NCBI RefSeq assembly: GCF_036346855.1
Contig: NZ_CP107841.1
Coordinates: forward strand, 2,484,001 to 2,548,000
Direction of reading: 5' to 3'
Source: Streptomyces europaeiscabiei
Lineage (GTDB): Bacteria > Actinomycetota > Actinomycetes > Streptomycetales > Streptomycetaceae
DNA length: 64,000 nucleotides
In this document: one piece after another, positions 16,829-24,605 of the stretch
Layout: each line of letters opens with the position of its first letter
How positions within the stretch are numbered: the stretch's first letter is position 1
Notes under the pieces: model-generated
What the model saw: only the letters and a program-made list of their open reading frames with translations
Told to the model about the DNA's origin: nothing
Databases searched by the model: none
Program-made: the position numbers and the translations under genes

Positions 16829-17848
16829 TCACTGGATCACTCCGCTGTACGCGTTCAGCGCGGGCTGGCCGCCGAGGTGGGCGTACAGGACGGTGGACTC
16901 CGGGCCGATCTCGCCGCGCTCGATCAGGTCGACCATCCCGGCCATCGACTTGCCCTCGTACACGGGGTCGGTGACCATGCCCTCGGTGCGCGCGGCGAGT
17001 TGCATGGCGACGAGTGTGGCGTCGTCCGGGACACCGTAGATCCCAGCGTGGTAGCGCTCGTCCAACTCGATGTCCGCCAGGGTCAACTTCCGCTTGACGC
17101 CGATGAGTTGCCCGGTGTTCTGGGCGATACGGGCGATCTGCTCGCGGGTGGGGGTCGGCTTGGCCGAGGCGTCGATGCCGAGCACCCGGCGCGGCCGTCC
17201 GCCCGCCTCCTCCAGCGCGGCGAAACCGGCGACCATGCCCGCCTGGGTCGAGCCGGTCACCGAGCACACGATCACCGTGTCGAAGAAGACGCCCAACTCC
17301 CGCTCCTGCTCGGCGACTTCGTACGCCCAGCCCGCGAAGCCGAGGCCACCGAGGGGGTGGTCGGAGGCGCCGGCGGGGATGGCGTACGGCTTGCCACCGT
17401 CCTCCTCGACATCTCTGAGCGCCAGTTCCCAGCTCTCCTTGAAGCCGATACCGAAGCCGGCCCGGACGAGCCGCACGTCGGCCCCGGCCAGCCGGCTGAT
17501 CAGGATGTTGCCCACCTTGTCGTACACGGGGTCCGGCCAGTCCACCCAACTCTCCTGCACGAGCACGCACTTGAGCCCGGCGCGGGCGGCGACGGCGGCG
17601 ACCTGGCGGGTGTGGTTGGACTGCACGCCACCGATGGAGACGAGGGTGTCGCAGCCCTGGGCGAGCGCGTCGGCGACGAGGTACTCCAGCTTGCGGGTCT
17701 TGTTGCCGCCGTACGCGATGCCGGAGTTGCAGTCCTCTCGCTTGGCCCAGACGGAGGCGCCGCCGAGGTGGGCGGTCAGCCGCTCCAGCGGGTGGACCGG
17801 CGAGGGCCCGAAGAGGAGCGGGTAGCGCTCGAAGGAAGAAAGGGACAC
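16829..17848 (-). CDS. acdS: 1-aminocyclopropane-1-carboxylate deaminase
   Basis: A 339-residue PLP enzyme. [13 protein letters not shown] carries the PLP lysine (Lys50), [11 protein letters not shown] the substrate loop, and the residues that separate true ACC deaminases from D-cysteine desulfhydrases are present: Tyr-Glu in DPVYEGKSM (about 297-298) and Leu in LYAHLGG (about 325). The enzyme opens ACC to 2-oxobutyrate and ammonia, which lowers plant ethylene and supplies nitrogen. It starts with GTG behind GGGAG and is 45 bases downstream of a GntR-family regulator in the same direction, so the two form an operon. Confidence 0.95.
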   Translation of the reverse strand: MSLSSFERYPLLFGPSPVHPLERLTAHLGGASVWAKREDCNSGIAYGGNKTRKLEYLVADALAQGCDTLVSIGGVQSNHTRQVAAVAARAGLKCVLVQESWVDWPDPVYDKVGNILISRLAGADVRLVRAGFGIGFKESWELALRDVEEDGGKPYAIPAGASDHPLGGLGFAGWAYEVAEQERELGVFFDTVIVCSVTGSTQAGMVAGFAALEEAGGRPRRVLGIDASAKPTPTREQIARIAQNTGQLIGVKRKLTLADIELDERYHAGIYGVPDDATLVAMQLAARTEGMVTDPVYEGKSMAGMVDLIERGEIGPESTVLYAHLGGQPALNAYSGVIQ

Positions 17849-17893
17849 GGGTTCTCCCGGGTGGAGTGGGGTGGGGGGGCGAGGTCGGTCGGG

Positions 17894-18760
17894 TCAGTGG
17901 CCCGCTTCGCGCACCGGCACGTCGACGGATTCGTGGGCTGGCTCGTGGGCGGGCCGACGCGCGGATGCATCGACCGGCTCCTCGGCGGACTCAGCGACCG
18001 GCCCGCCGCTCGATCCGGTCCGCTCATCGCACGAAGCCTCGACCGGCTCGCCGGTCGTGCCGTCGACCGGCTCGTCGATCGGGCCGTCGGTCGGGCCGTC
18101 GACCGGCTCGCCGGTCGTGCCGTCGGCGAGTGCGGCCAGGCCGCGCCAGATCTCCGCCGTGACGCGGACCGCCTCGTCCGTGTCACCGGCCGCGCAGGCC
18201 TCGATCAACTGCTCGTGCAGTCCGGCCGAGCGGCAGTTGCCGCCCTCGCCGAATCGCCGTCGCTCCAGTCTGCGGATGAGCGGGGTGTAGCGGGCGATGG
18301 TGGAAGCGGCCGCGCGGTTGCCGCTCACTCGGACAAGGACGTCGTGCAGGGCGTCGTCGGCGACCAGGGCCGCGTCGACGTCTCCCGTGCGGACGGCCGC
18401 CGCGAACCGGGCGTTGGCCGAGCGCATCGTCTCGACGTCCGCCGCGAACAGCCGGGGAACAGCGGTCCGGGTGGCCAGCTCGTGCATGGCGCCGACCACG
18501 GCGGCCGCGTCCCGCACATCGGCGGCGACGACGGGCGTGACCCGCGTATAGCTCTGCGGCTTGCTCTCCAGGAGGCCCTCGTCCACCAGTCGGGAGAACG
18601 CCTCCCGCACCGGCGCCCGCGACAGCCCCAGCAACTCCGCGAACTCGGCGTCCCGGACCACCGCGCCCGGCTCGATCTCCCCGGCCACGATGGCGTCCCG
18701 GATGGCTTGGTAGGCGCGGTCCCTCAGCAGGGTGCGCCCGACCGGTCGTATGGCCTCCAT
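17894..18760 (-). CDS. GntR/FadR-family regulator with a repetitive acidic C-terminal tail
   Basis: A 288-residue protein. Residues 1-75 form the winged helix (DAEFAELLGLSRAPVREAFSRL) and about 80-212 the FCD ligand domain. The final 75 residues are not part of the family: a repetitive stretch of TTGEPVDG, PTDGP, IDEPVDG units ending in an Ala/His/Glu-rich segment. The DNA shows a 27-base exact repeat (18039-18065 and 18099-18125). It probably regulates the ACC deaminase gene that follows it. The tail may be a neutral minisatellite expansion; the frame stays open through it. Confidence 0.88.
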   Translation of the reverse strand: MEAIRPVGRTLLRDRAYQAIRDAIVAGEIEPGAVVRDAEFAELLGLSRAPVREAFSRLVDEGLLESKPQSYTRVTPVVAADVRDAAAVVGAMHELATRTAVPRLFAADVETMRSANARFAAAVRTGDVDAALVADDALHDVLVRVSGNRAAASTIARYTPLIRRLERRRFGEGGNCRSAGLHEQLIEACAAGDTDEAVRVTAEIWRGLAALADGTTGEPVDGPTDGPIDEPVDGTTGEPVEASCDERTGSSGGPVAESAEEPVDASARRPAHEPAHESVDVPVREAGH

Positions 18761-18762
18761 GA

Positions 18763-18783
18763 ACTGAAATGTTAGATGTCAGT
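18763..18783. promoter_or_regulatory. probable operator of the acdS regulator
   Basis: ACTGAAAT-GTTAG-ATGTCAGT is an 8-base inverted repeat with one mismatch and a 5-base spacer, two bases upstream of the regulator's ATG. Position and symmetry fit autoregulation by the FadR-type protein. Confidence 0.55.
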
Positions 18784-18800
18784 ACGACCCACGAACAAGA

Positions 18801-18836
18801 GTGTGGCCCGTATCCCCCATGGGACACGGGCCACAC
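18801..18836. terminator. hairpin terminator downstream of the Ro60 gene
   Basis: GTGTGGCCCGT (18801-18811) pairs perfectly with 18826-18836; an inner TCCC/GGGA extends it. It lies 60 bases past the stop of the leftward TROVE gene. Confidence 0.75.
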
Positions 18837-18897
18837 TCACCCCCCGTTTGCCACCGGCCCACGGACCGGAGTCACTCTGCGACCGCCAGGACCGCCG

Positions 18898-20484
18898 TCA
18901 CTTGGCCGCCCACGGCCAGTCGGCGTCTCGGGCGGCCTCGAGCAGCGGCACCATCCGGAAAGCCGCGTCCGAGAGCCCGCCGAAGGTGTGGCGGTTCGCC
19001 TTGCCGGAGGGGCCGTGGCCCGCCCGGTAGCCGGCGAGGTTCCAGGTGTAGACCGGCACGTGGGCCGGGATCTGCCGGGTCGGGTCGCCGTAGTGGCTGT
19101 AGGTCGCCTGCTCGTCGGTGACGATCAGCACCCGGTCGTGCTTGCGGTAGTGGCGGCGGACGGCCTCGGTCGTGTCGGTGCCGCCCAGGTCGCCGAACCG
19201 CCCGATGATCTTCAGCACGGACTCGCCCGCACCGAACTTCACCATCCGGCTCGTGCTCCCGAACTCGACGAGATCCGCGTCCGCCGCCCGCAGCGCGAGC
19301 GCCGTGCCGAAGATCGCCGCCGCGTCGGCGTACGTGAGCGACGAGCGGTCGGTCAGCCGCGAGCCGAACATCGAGCCCGAGCGGTCGACCAGGACCAGGG
19401 TCCGGCCGGGCAGCGCGGGCACGTTGGCCAGCGAGTGGCCGAGCGCCTGCTCCAGCGGGTACGCCCAGCGCAGCGAGGGCGCGTGGCGGTACGCCGAGAG
19501 GTAGCGGAACGGGAACTGCCGCGAGCGTGCGACCTCCGCCGGGTCACTGATCCGCGCCGCGACCCGCGCCGCGACCTCGTCCGATACACCCGCCTGATCG
19601 AAGTTCCGCAGGTTCCTCGTCAAGGCCATGGCACCCATGGACGGGATGACGGCCTCCCAGGCCGCCTTGTCCATCGGCCCCTGCAGCCAGCCCGCCAGCG
19701 CCTCCCAGGTGATGCCCGCGTCCGCGAGGCGCCGGGCGCCGTGCGCTCCGGTCACGACCTTGCGCCGCTTGGCGGGCCGCAGCTCCATCAGGTCACGGTG
19801 GGCCGCGAGCATCGGCAGAGACCTGGGCACGACGGCCGTGTCCGGGTTGTGGCGCCGGTCGAGGGCGTACTGGAACAGGTCCCCCTGCCACGGCTTGTCC
19901 GGGTCCGGCGCCGCGTGCACCAGGTTGAGGATGTCGCCGAAGCGGTAGCCCTTGGACGCCGTGTCGTACTTCAGCAGCGACTTGGGGCTGTAGAGCCGCC
20001 GTACGGCGTCGGCGACGCCCCGCTTCACCGGCTTGGGGATGTTCCGGCCGTACCGGGAGGTCCAGTAGGCGAGCAGCTCGCCGGGCTCGTCCGGGCGCCG
20101 CAGCACCGAGTCGACGACCTGGCGGTTGGTGGGCCCGTCGGTGACGCCCGCGTCGAGCCGTGCCTTCACGTACTCGGCGGCGCCCACGATGGAGGCCGTA
20201 CGGAGGTTGCCCTCGCCGCGCAGCCAGCCGAGGAGACCGGCCGTCCACCCCGGGTCGGTGACGGCGAGCCGGCCTACGAGCGCGGCGAACCGGTCGTCGC
20301 GGTCCTCGCCGCTCTCGTAGAAGGTCTTCTGCGCGACGAAGTTGGCGATCGACAGCAGGAACAGCTCCGAGCGCTCGTCCCGCTCACGGCCTCGGCCGCC
20401 CTCGTACGTACGGAGCACACGCCCCGTGGAGGTGACCCGCGAGGTGGGCTGTGCCTTGCCGGCCTTCGTGTTGAATCGCGCCAT
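18898..20484 (-). CDS. rsr: TROVE-domain Ro60-like RNA-binding protein
   Basis: A 528-residue ortholog of Ro60/Rsr. The N-terminal about 350 residues are the HEAT-like TROVE ring (GDILNLVHAAPD, MALTRNLRNFDQAG), which binds Y RNAs and ends of misfolded RNAs. The C-terminal part is a von Willebrand A domain with the metal site DRSGSM (about 367-372), GGTDTTEA (about 434) and VTDEQ. Bacterial Ro60 partners with Y RNA and PNPase in structured RNA decay. The ATG with GGGGGAG 6 bases upstream is preferred to an earlier in-frame ATG. Two Y RNA-like genes lie directly upstream on the same strand. Confidence 0.95.
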   Translation of the reverse strand: MARFNTKAGKAQPTSRVTSTGRVLRTYEGGRGRERDERSELFLLSIANFVAQKTFYESGEDRDDRFAALVGRLAVTDPGWTAGLLGWLRGEGNLRTASIVGAAEYVKARLDAGVTDGPTNRQVVDSVLRRPDEPGELLAYWTSRYGRNIPKPVKRGVADAVRRLYSPKSLLKYDTASKGYRFGDILNLVHAAPDPDKPWQGDLFQYALDRRHNPDTAVVPRSLPMLAAHRDLMELRPAKRRKVVTGAHGARRLADAGITWEALAGWLQGPMDKAAWEAVIPSMGAMALTRNLRNFDQAGVSDEVAARVAARISDPAEVARSRQFPFRYLSAYRHAPSLRWAYPLEQALGHSLANVPALPGRTLVLVDRSGSMFGSRLTDRSSLTYADAAAIFGTALALRAADADLVEFGSTSRMVKFGAGESVLKIIGRFGDLGGTDTTEAVRRHYRKHDRVLIVTDEQATYSHYGDPTRQIPAHVPVYTWNLAGYRAGHGPSGKANRHTFGGLSDAAFRMVPLLEAARDADWPWAAK

Positions 20485-20571
20485 GATGAACTCCCCCGAA
20501 TTCTTCAGCACTTCGTGCGTGGAATCCCTGTTTCAGGTTTCTTTTCTCAGGGGGAGGCGCGGCAAAGGGAA

Positions 20572-20722
20572 GGTGCCCGAGGTCGAAGTCGGCGGCGGTG
20601 CTCATAACTGGCGCGTCTGCCGTTCCGCCACACCGACCCTGAGTCGATGACGGGATTTGAACCCGCACGAGGAGTTACCCCCACCAGCTCCCGAAGTATC
20701 CGCTGCCTGCGCACCGGGCACC
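20572..20722 (-). ncRNA. yrlA: YrlA-type Y RNA, copy B (proximal to rsr)
   Basis: On the minus strand the ends GGTGCCCG (20722-20715) and CGGGCACC (20579-20572) pair, continuing with GCAGCGG/CCGCCGC. Inside is a tRNA whose halves are exchanged: T-arm GCGGGTTCAAATCCCGT (20666-20650), acceptor strand CATCGAC (20649-20643), a 5-base loop TCAGG, the other acceptor strand GTCGGTG (20637-20631), TG, then the D-arm GCGGAACGGCAGACGC (20628-20613). The acceptor stem is seven pairs with one G-U. This is the topology described for bacterial YrlA RNAs, which are encoded beside Ro60. It ends 87 bases before the rsr ATG. Confidence 0.8.
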
Positions 20723-20778
20723 CACCGTCTGCCGCGCCTCCCGAGATCGGATCGCACCGGGAGGTGCATGAAGTTTGG

Positions 20779-20921
20779 GTGTCCAGAGATCGAAGCCGGC
20801 GGAACCGACGTAGGTGCTCTAACCTCTGAGCTACACCGGCGTGTTGGTACCGGTGGCGGGAATCGAACCCGCGGCCGCCCCATAATAAGTGGAAGTAGGT
20901 CCTGCCTTCGCACCTGGACAC
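20779..20921 (-). ncRNA. yrlA: YrlA-type Y RNA, copy A (distal)
   Basis: Terminal helix GTGTCCAG (20921-20914) with CTGGACAC (20786-20779), then CGAAG/CTTCG and GCAGGACC/GGTTCCGC. The permuted tRNA domain is T-arm GCGGGTTCGATTCCCGC (20872-20856), acceptor strand CACCGGT (20855-20849), loop ACCAACAC, acceptor strand GCCGGTG (20840-20834), TA, and the classical D-arm GCTCAGAGGTTAGAGC (20831-20816). All seven acceptor pairs form (one G-U). The loop begins ACCA, as if discriminator plus CCA. A promoter -10 box sits 5 bases before the helix start. A hairpin CCTCCCG/CGGGAGG (20764-20736 region) between the two RNAs may end this transcript. Confidence 0.82.
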
Positions 20922-20926
20922 GCATC

Positions 20927-20957
20927 ACTCTAGGAGGCGCACCGCGGGCCGGGCCAA
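20927..20957 (-). promoter_or_regulatory. promoter of the Y RNA genes
   Basis: On the minus strand TTGGCC (20957-20952) and TAGAGT (20932-20927) are 19 bases apart. Five bases later begins the 5' strand of the copy A terminal helix, so the predicted start point and the RNA fold agree. Confidence 0.6.
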
Positions 20958-20965
20958 TGAATTAA

Positions 20966-22480
20966 CTACCGCTTCTGCCGCTTCCACGGACCGGTGATCG
21001 CGAGCAGAATTCCCGGCGTCTGGATGTTGGCGTACAGGGTCTTTCCGTCGGGTGAGAAGGTGACGCCGGCGAACTCGCTGTACTCCGGCTCGTCCTCGGT
21101 GCCGCCCGCTGCGGCAGCAGCTGATGCGATGGCCAGGTCGTTGCGGGCGATCGGGTACGTACGGCCGCTGTCGGTGGCGCCGAACAGGTGCGAGACGCCC
21201 TCGCCGTCCTCGGCCAGGATGATGCCGCCGTAGGGGGAGACGGTGATGTTGTCGGGGCCGTCGAGCGCGCCGTCCACGGACGGGTCGGGATTGACGCCGA
21301 GCAGGACCTTCAGGGTCAGGGTGCGGCGCTTGGGGTCGTAGAACCAGACCTGGCCGTCGTGCGCGGCGCCGGGGCTCTCCGCACGGGCGTAGGAGGAGAC
21401 GATGTACGCGCCGCCGTCGCCCCACCACATGCCCTCCAGCTTGCGGGCGCGGGTGATCTCGGTGGCCGCGAACTGCTTGCGCACGGCGACGGTCTTCGCG
21501 TCACGGTCGGGGACGTCGATCCAGTCGACCCCGTACACCGTGCCGGCCTTCGTGGCGCGGGACAGGTCGTCGACGAACCGGCCGCCGGAGTCGTAGCACC
21601 TGGGGGCCTGGAGGACGCCCGCGTCGTCGGCGAGGGTACGGAACTTCCCGGGGCCGTAGATGAATCCGCGGGGCGGGGTCCAGCGGAAGAAGAGGCCGTT
21701 GGGGGCCGCCGCGTCCTCGGTGAGGTAGGCGTGGCCGCGCCCGGGGTCGATGACGACGGCCTCGTGGTCGTAGCGGCCGAAGAACTTCAGGGGCTTCGGG
21801 GCGCGGTTGGCACGGCGGTCGCAGGGGTCGACCTCGAAGACGTACCCGTGGTCCTTGGTCATGCCGTTGACGCCGGCCCGGTCGGAGTTCTCCTCGCAGG
21901 TGAGCCAGGTGCCCCACGGGGTGCTGCCGCCCGCGCAGTTGGTGGACGTGCCCGCGATCCCGACCCACTCGGCGACGCGCCCGTCGGGCCGGACCTCCAC
22001 CACGGTGCAGCCGCCGGCGGCCGCCGGGTCGTACACCAGTCCCTCGGTGAGCGGCACCGGGAACTCCCAGTTGGCCCGGGGCCCCTTCAGCTCGTGGTTG
22101 TTGACGAGGAGGGTGGTGCCGCGGGGGCCGGGGAAGGCCGCGGTGCCGTCGTGCTTGCCCGGCGTGAACTCGCCCGACTCCAGCTTCGTCTTCCCGCTGT
22201 ACGTGATGATCCGGTACTTGAAGCCGGCGGGCAGCGCCAGGATGCCCTCGGGGTCGGGCACGAGCGGCCCGTATCCGACTCCACCGTGGCGGTCCGCCCC
22301 GCGCTCGGTGGCGTCGCCGGTCGCGTCGCCGTGGTCGGCCACCGCGTCCAGGTCCAGGTCCGTGTCCGTCGACGCGAGGGCGTTCGGCGCGGTGGCGAGC
22401 GCGCCTACGCTGCCCGCCAGCGCGATACCGGCCCCGGTGACCGCGGATCGTCTGGCGAAGTCCCTGCGGGTGAGCGGCAT
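20966..22480 (-). CDS. PhoX-type (DUF839) alkaline phosphatase, Tat-exported
   Basis: A 504-residue protein with a twin-arginine signal (TRRDFARRSAV, hydrophobic region to about 37). The body matches DUF839/PhoX beta-propellers: LLVNNHELKGPRANWE, GGSTPWGTWLTCEENSD, GRYDHEAVVIDPGRGHAYLTED, LDGPDNITVSPYGG. PhoX enzymes release phosphate from esters outside the cell using Ca2+ and Fe3+. The ATG follows AGGAGA; an upstream in-frame ATG lacks the Tat position and is rejected. Two 11-base PHO-box units 70 bases upstream indicate PhoP control under phosphate starvation. Confidence 0.9.
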   Translation of the reverse strand: MPLTRRDFARRSAVTGAGIALAGSVGALATAPNALASTDTDLDLDAVADHGDATGDATERGADRHGGVGYGPLVPDPEGILALPAGFKYRIITYSGKTKLESGEFTPGKHDGTAAFPGPRGTTLLVNNHELKGPRANWEFPVPLTEGLVYDPAAAGGCTVVEVRPDGRVAEWVGIAGTSTNCAGGSTPWGTWLTCEENSDRAGVNGMTKDHGYVFEVDPCDRRANRAPKPLKFFGRYDHEAVVIDPGRGHAYLTEDAAAPNGLFFRWTPPRGFIYGPGKFRTLADDAGVLQAPRCYDSGGRFVDDLSRATKAGTVYGVDWIDVPDRDAKTVAVRKQFAATEITRARKLEGMWWGDGGAYIVSSYARAESPGAAHDGQVWFYDPKRRTLTLKVLLGVNPDPSVDGALDGPDNITVSPYGGIILAEDGEGVSHLFGATDSGRTYPIARNDLAIASAAAAAGGTEDEPEYSEFAGVTFSPDGKTLYANIQTPGILLAITGPWKRQKR

Positions 22481-22548
22481 GCTGTCTCCTGCGTGGCGGT
22501 GGATGACCGTGGGGGCGGACCCGAGCTGTCGCGCCACACGGTCGCGCT

Positions 22549-22570
22549 CGCGCTTGAACGCCGGTTGAAC
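22549..22570 (-). promoter_or_regulatory. PHO box (two 11-bp direct repeat units)
   Basis: On the minus strand GTTCAACCGGC (22570-22560) is followed directly by GTTCAAGCGCG (22559-22549). Streptomyces PhoP operators are direct repeats of 11 bases beginning GTTCA. It is 69 bases upstream of the PhoX start codon. Confidence 0.7.
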
Positions 22571-22616
22571 GGCGGGCGACGCGAGACCCCCGGCTTCGGT
22601 GAACCACCGAAGGGAC

Positions 22617-22684
22617 GCGCCCCTGAGAAGCGAAACAGGGCGCGGCCCCTACTTCGCTCCTCAGGGGCGCGGGGAACTGCGCGA
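22617..22684. terminator. inverted-repeat terminator containing a dispersed repeat
   Basis: 18-base arms (22617-22634 and 22653-22670) pair with one mismatch, 60 bases beyond the stop of the leftward gene at 22731. The right arm runs into AGGGGCGCGGGGAACTGCGC (22663-22682), identical to a repeat at 59165. Confidence 0.7.
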
Positions 22685-22730
22685 CGAGCCCCCGCTCACC
22701 CGCACCCGCCAACCCACAGGCACCCGCGAG

Positions 22731-24209
22731 CTACTGGGCGCCTCCGCCCGGCCCTTTCTGCGACCGCGCCTTGAACGCCGCCTTGCGGGCCTCCTTCGCC
22801 ACCCTCTTGTCGGGGTGGATCCGCCCCATCGCCTCAAGGACATCGGGGGTCGCCGGATGGTCCACCCGCCAGGCCGCCGCGAAGAACGAACCGTGCTGCG
22901 CCGCCAACCCCTCCACCAGCGCCCGCAGTTCCGCGGAGTTCCCCTCCGCGGCGAGCTGCGCGGCGACCGTGTCGATGGTCAGCCAGAAGACCATGGCCTC
23001 GGACGGCGCGGGCACGTCGGCGGCGCCGTGCTCGGTCAGCCACACCCGGGCGAGCCCGCCCAGCTCGGGGTCGTCCAGAACCTCCCGGAGGGCCGGTTCG
23101 GCCACGGCCCCCACGAGGGACAGCGCCTGCTGACAGCGCAGCCGCCGCAGCGGGGCGCCCGCGTCGGAGCCTCGGGCTGCCGCGAGGAGTTCGCGGGCGG
23201 CGGCCGGCGACTCCCGGCGCGCGAGCCACTGCTCGGTCTCGGCCTGGGCCGCCGCCGGCGGGAACCCGGCGGTGCCGTCCAGCAGCGCGTCCGCGCCCTT
23301 GTCGACGAGTTCCCCGACCGCGGGCGCGGGCACGCCCGCCTCCTGGAGCCGCAGCCGCATCCCGTACAGCCCGAGCGGGGTGAGCCGGACCATGCCGTAC
23401 CGCGTGACGTCGGTGTCGTCGGGGGAGGGCGCGCCCGGCCCCTCGGCGGGGGCCTCCTCCGCGTCCGTCATCAGCGCCTCGTCCACCGGCTGGTACTCGA
23501 CCAGCCCGACCGGCTCCAGCACCCGGAACTGGTCGTCGAGCCGCATCATCGCGTCCGAGACCTGCTCCAGTACGTCGTTGGTGGGCTCTCCCATGTCGTC
23601 GGGGACGATCATCGAGGCGGCGAGGGCGGGCAGCGGCACCGGTCCCTCGGGGCCGTCCTCGCTGACGGTGAGGAGGTAGAGGTTGCCGAGCACTCCGTCG
23701 AGGAAGTCCGCCTCGGCCTCGGGGTCCCAGTCCAGTTCGGACAAGTCGATCTCGCCGCCGGAGTCCATGGCGTCGACGAGACCGTCGAGGTCGGGCACGC
23801 TCGCGTCGGCGAGGGCGGTCTCCAGGGCCGTGAGCCAGATGCCGAGCACGTCCTGTGGGCCGCCGGAGATGAGGAGTGCGAGGTCCTCGCCCACGGTGAC
23901 CGTCCCCGCCTCCCCTTCATCCGGGTTCACGATCTCGACGAGACCGGTGTCCACGGCCACTCGCCAGGCCTCACTGGCCGAGGCCGCCGCGTCGGCCACG
24001 TCGACGCCCGCGCCGGTGAGCCCGATCGCCTCGGCGGCGGCGGACAGTTGCTCGTCGACGAGTTCGCCCCCGGCACCCACACGCGTGTCCGGCCCGGCCC
24101 AGCGGGCGAGCCGCGCGGCGCGCGAGAGCAGCGGTGTGGCGAGCGCCTCCCGCGCAAGCTCCGCTTCGGAGAGAAGCCGCACCGGCGGCAGTGGCGAGCT
24201 GTCTGACAT
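22731..24209 (-). CDS. conserved hypothetical acidic protein
   Basis: A 492-residue soluble protein rich in Asp, Glu, Ala and Leu with a short basic tail (KRVAKEARKAAFKARSQK). No signal peptide or membrane segment. It is mostly helical, with repeated leucine-rich blocks (PALREVLDDPELGGLARVWL, LRALVEGLAAQHGSFFAAAWRVDHP) that look like HEAT-type repeats. I recognise it only as a streptomycete conserved hypothetical. The ATG follows AGGAGA by 11 bases. The 5' 290-residue part has several winged-helix-like LTPLGLYGMRLRL segments, but no confident family call is possible. Confidence 0.8.
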   Translation of the reverse strand: MSDSSPLPPVRLLSEAELAREALATPLLSRAARLARWAGPDTRVGAGGELVDEQLSAAAEAIGLTGAGVDVADAAASASEAWRVAVDTGLVEIVNPDEGEAGTVTVGEDLALLISGGPQDVLGIWLTALETALADASVPDLDGLVDAMDSGGEIDLSELDWDPEAEADFLDGVLGNLYLLTVSEDGPEGPVPLPALAASMIVPDDMGEPTNDVLEQVSDAMMRLDDQFRVLEPVGLVEYQPVDEALMTDAEEAPAEGPGAPSPDDTDVTRYGMVRLTPLGLYGMRLRLQEAGVPAPAVGELVDKGADALLDGTAGFPPAAAQAETEQWLARRESPAAARELLAAARGSDAGAPLRRLRCQQALSLVGAVAEPALREVLDDPELGGLARVWLTEHGAADVPAPSEAMVFWLTIDTVAAQLAAEGNSAELRALVEGLAAQHGSFFAAAWRVDHPATPDVLEAMGRIHPDKRVAKEARKAAFKARSQKGPGGGAQ

Positions 24210-24605
24210 CGGTGGGGATCTCCTCGGGACGGGTGGTGACGAACGACTGCCGATCGATTCGGGCGGCCCCTGCGGAGGGGCTCCCATGAGCGGTACGCGA
24301 ACGAGTACGGGTACGCGTACGCAGCCGCTCAGCCTAGACGGATTTGGCCCCATGCCGCCCGGTTCATGTACCTGCCAGGATTCGGGTATGGCTGAAACCT
24401 TGACAACTGGCGTGACCAGGCAGGAGATTGACGCGCGTAGAAACTCACGGGTAGCTCTGGGGTGAATCCGGGGCCGTCCACAGGCATGACCGACGGAGTT
24501 CATCGGGCCTGTCGGGTTCTACGCGCGTCGCGCCGCCCCACCGGTCGCAGGCCACCCCCGTCCACTCTCGTCCCGGCGCCCACGTACGTCCCCGGAGGGA
24601 TCCCC
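24210..24605. other. 396-bp gap with candidate promoters, no gene
   Basis: Divergent intergenic region between the acidic hypothetical protein and the nuclease. TTGACA (24400-24405) and TTGACG (24428-24433) point rightward; TAGCTC (24450-24455) is spaced 16 bases from the second. Frames that cross the region lack coding bias. Confidence 0.45.

Noticed and set aside
20640..20880. One or two ordinary tRNA genes on the minus strand
   Set aside because: T-arms and D-arms are good, but the 3' halves precede the 5' halves and no anticodon arm joins D-arm to T-arm in normal order. The permuted YrlA fold explains all parts.
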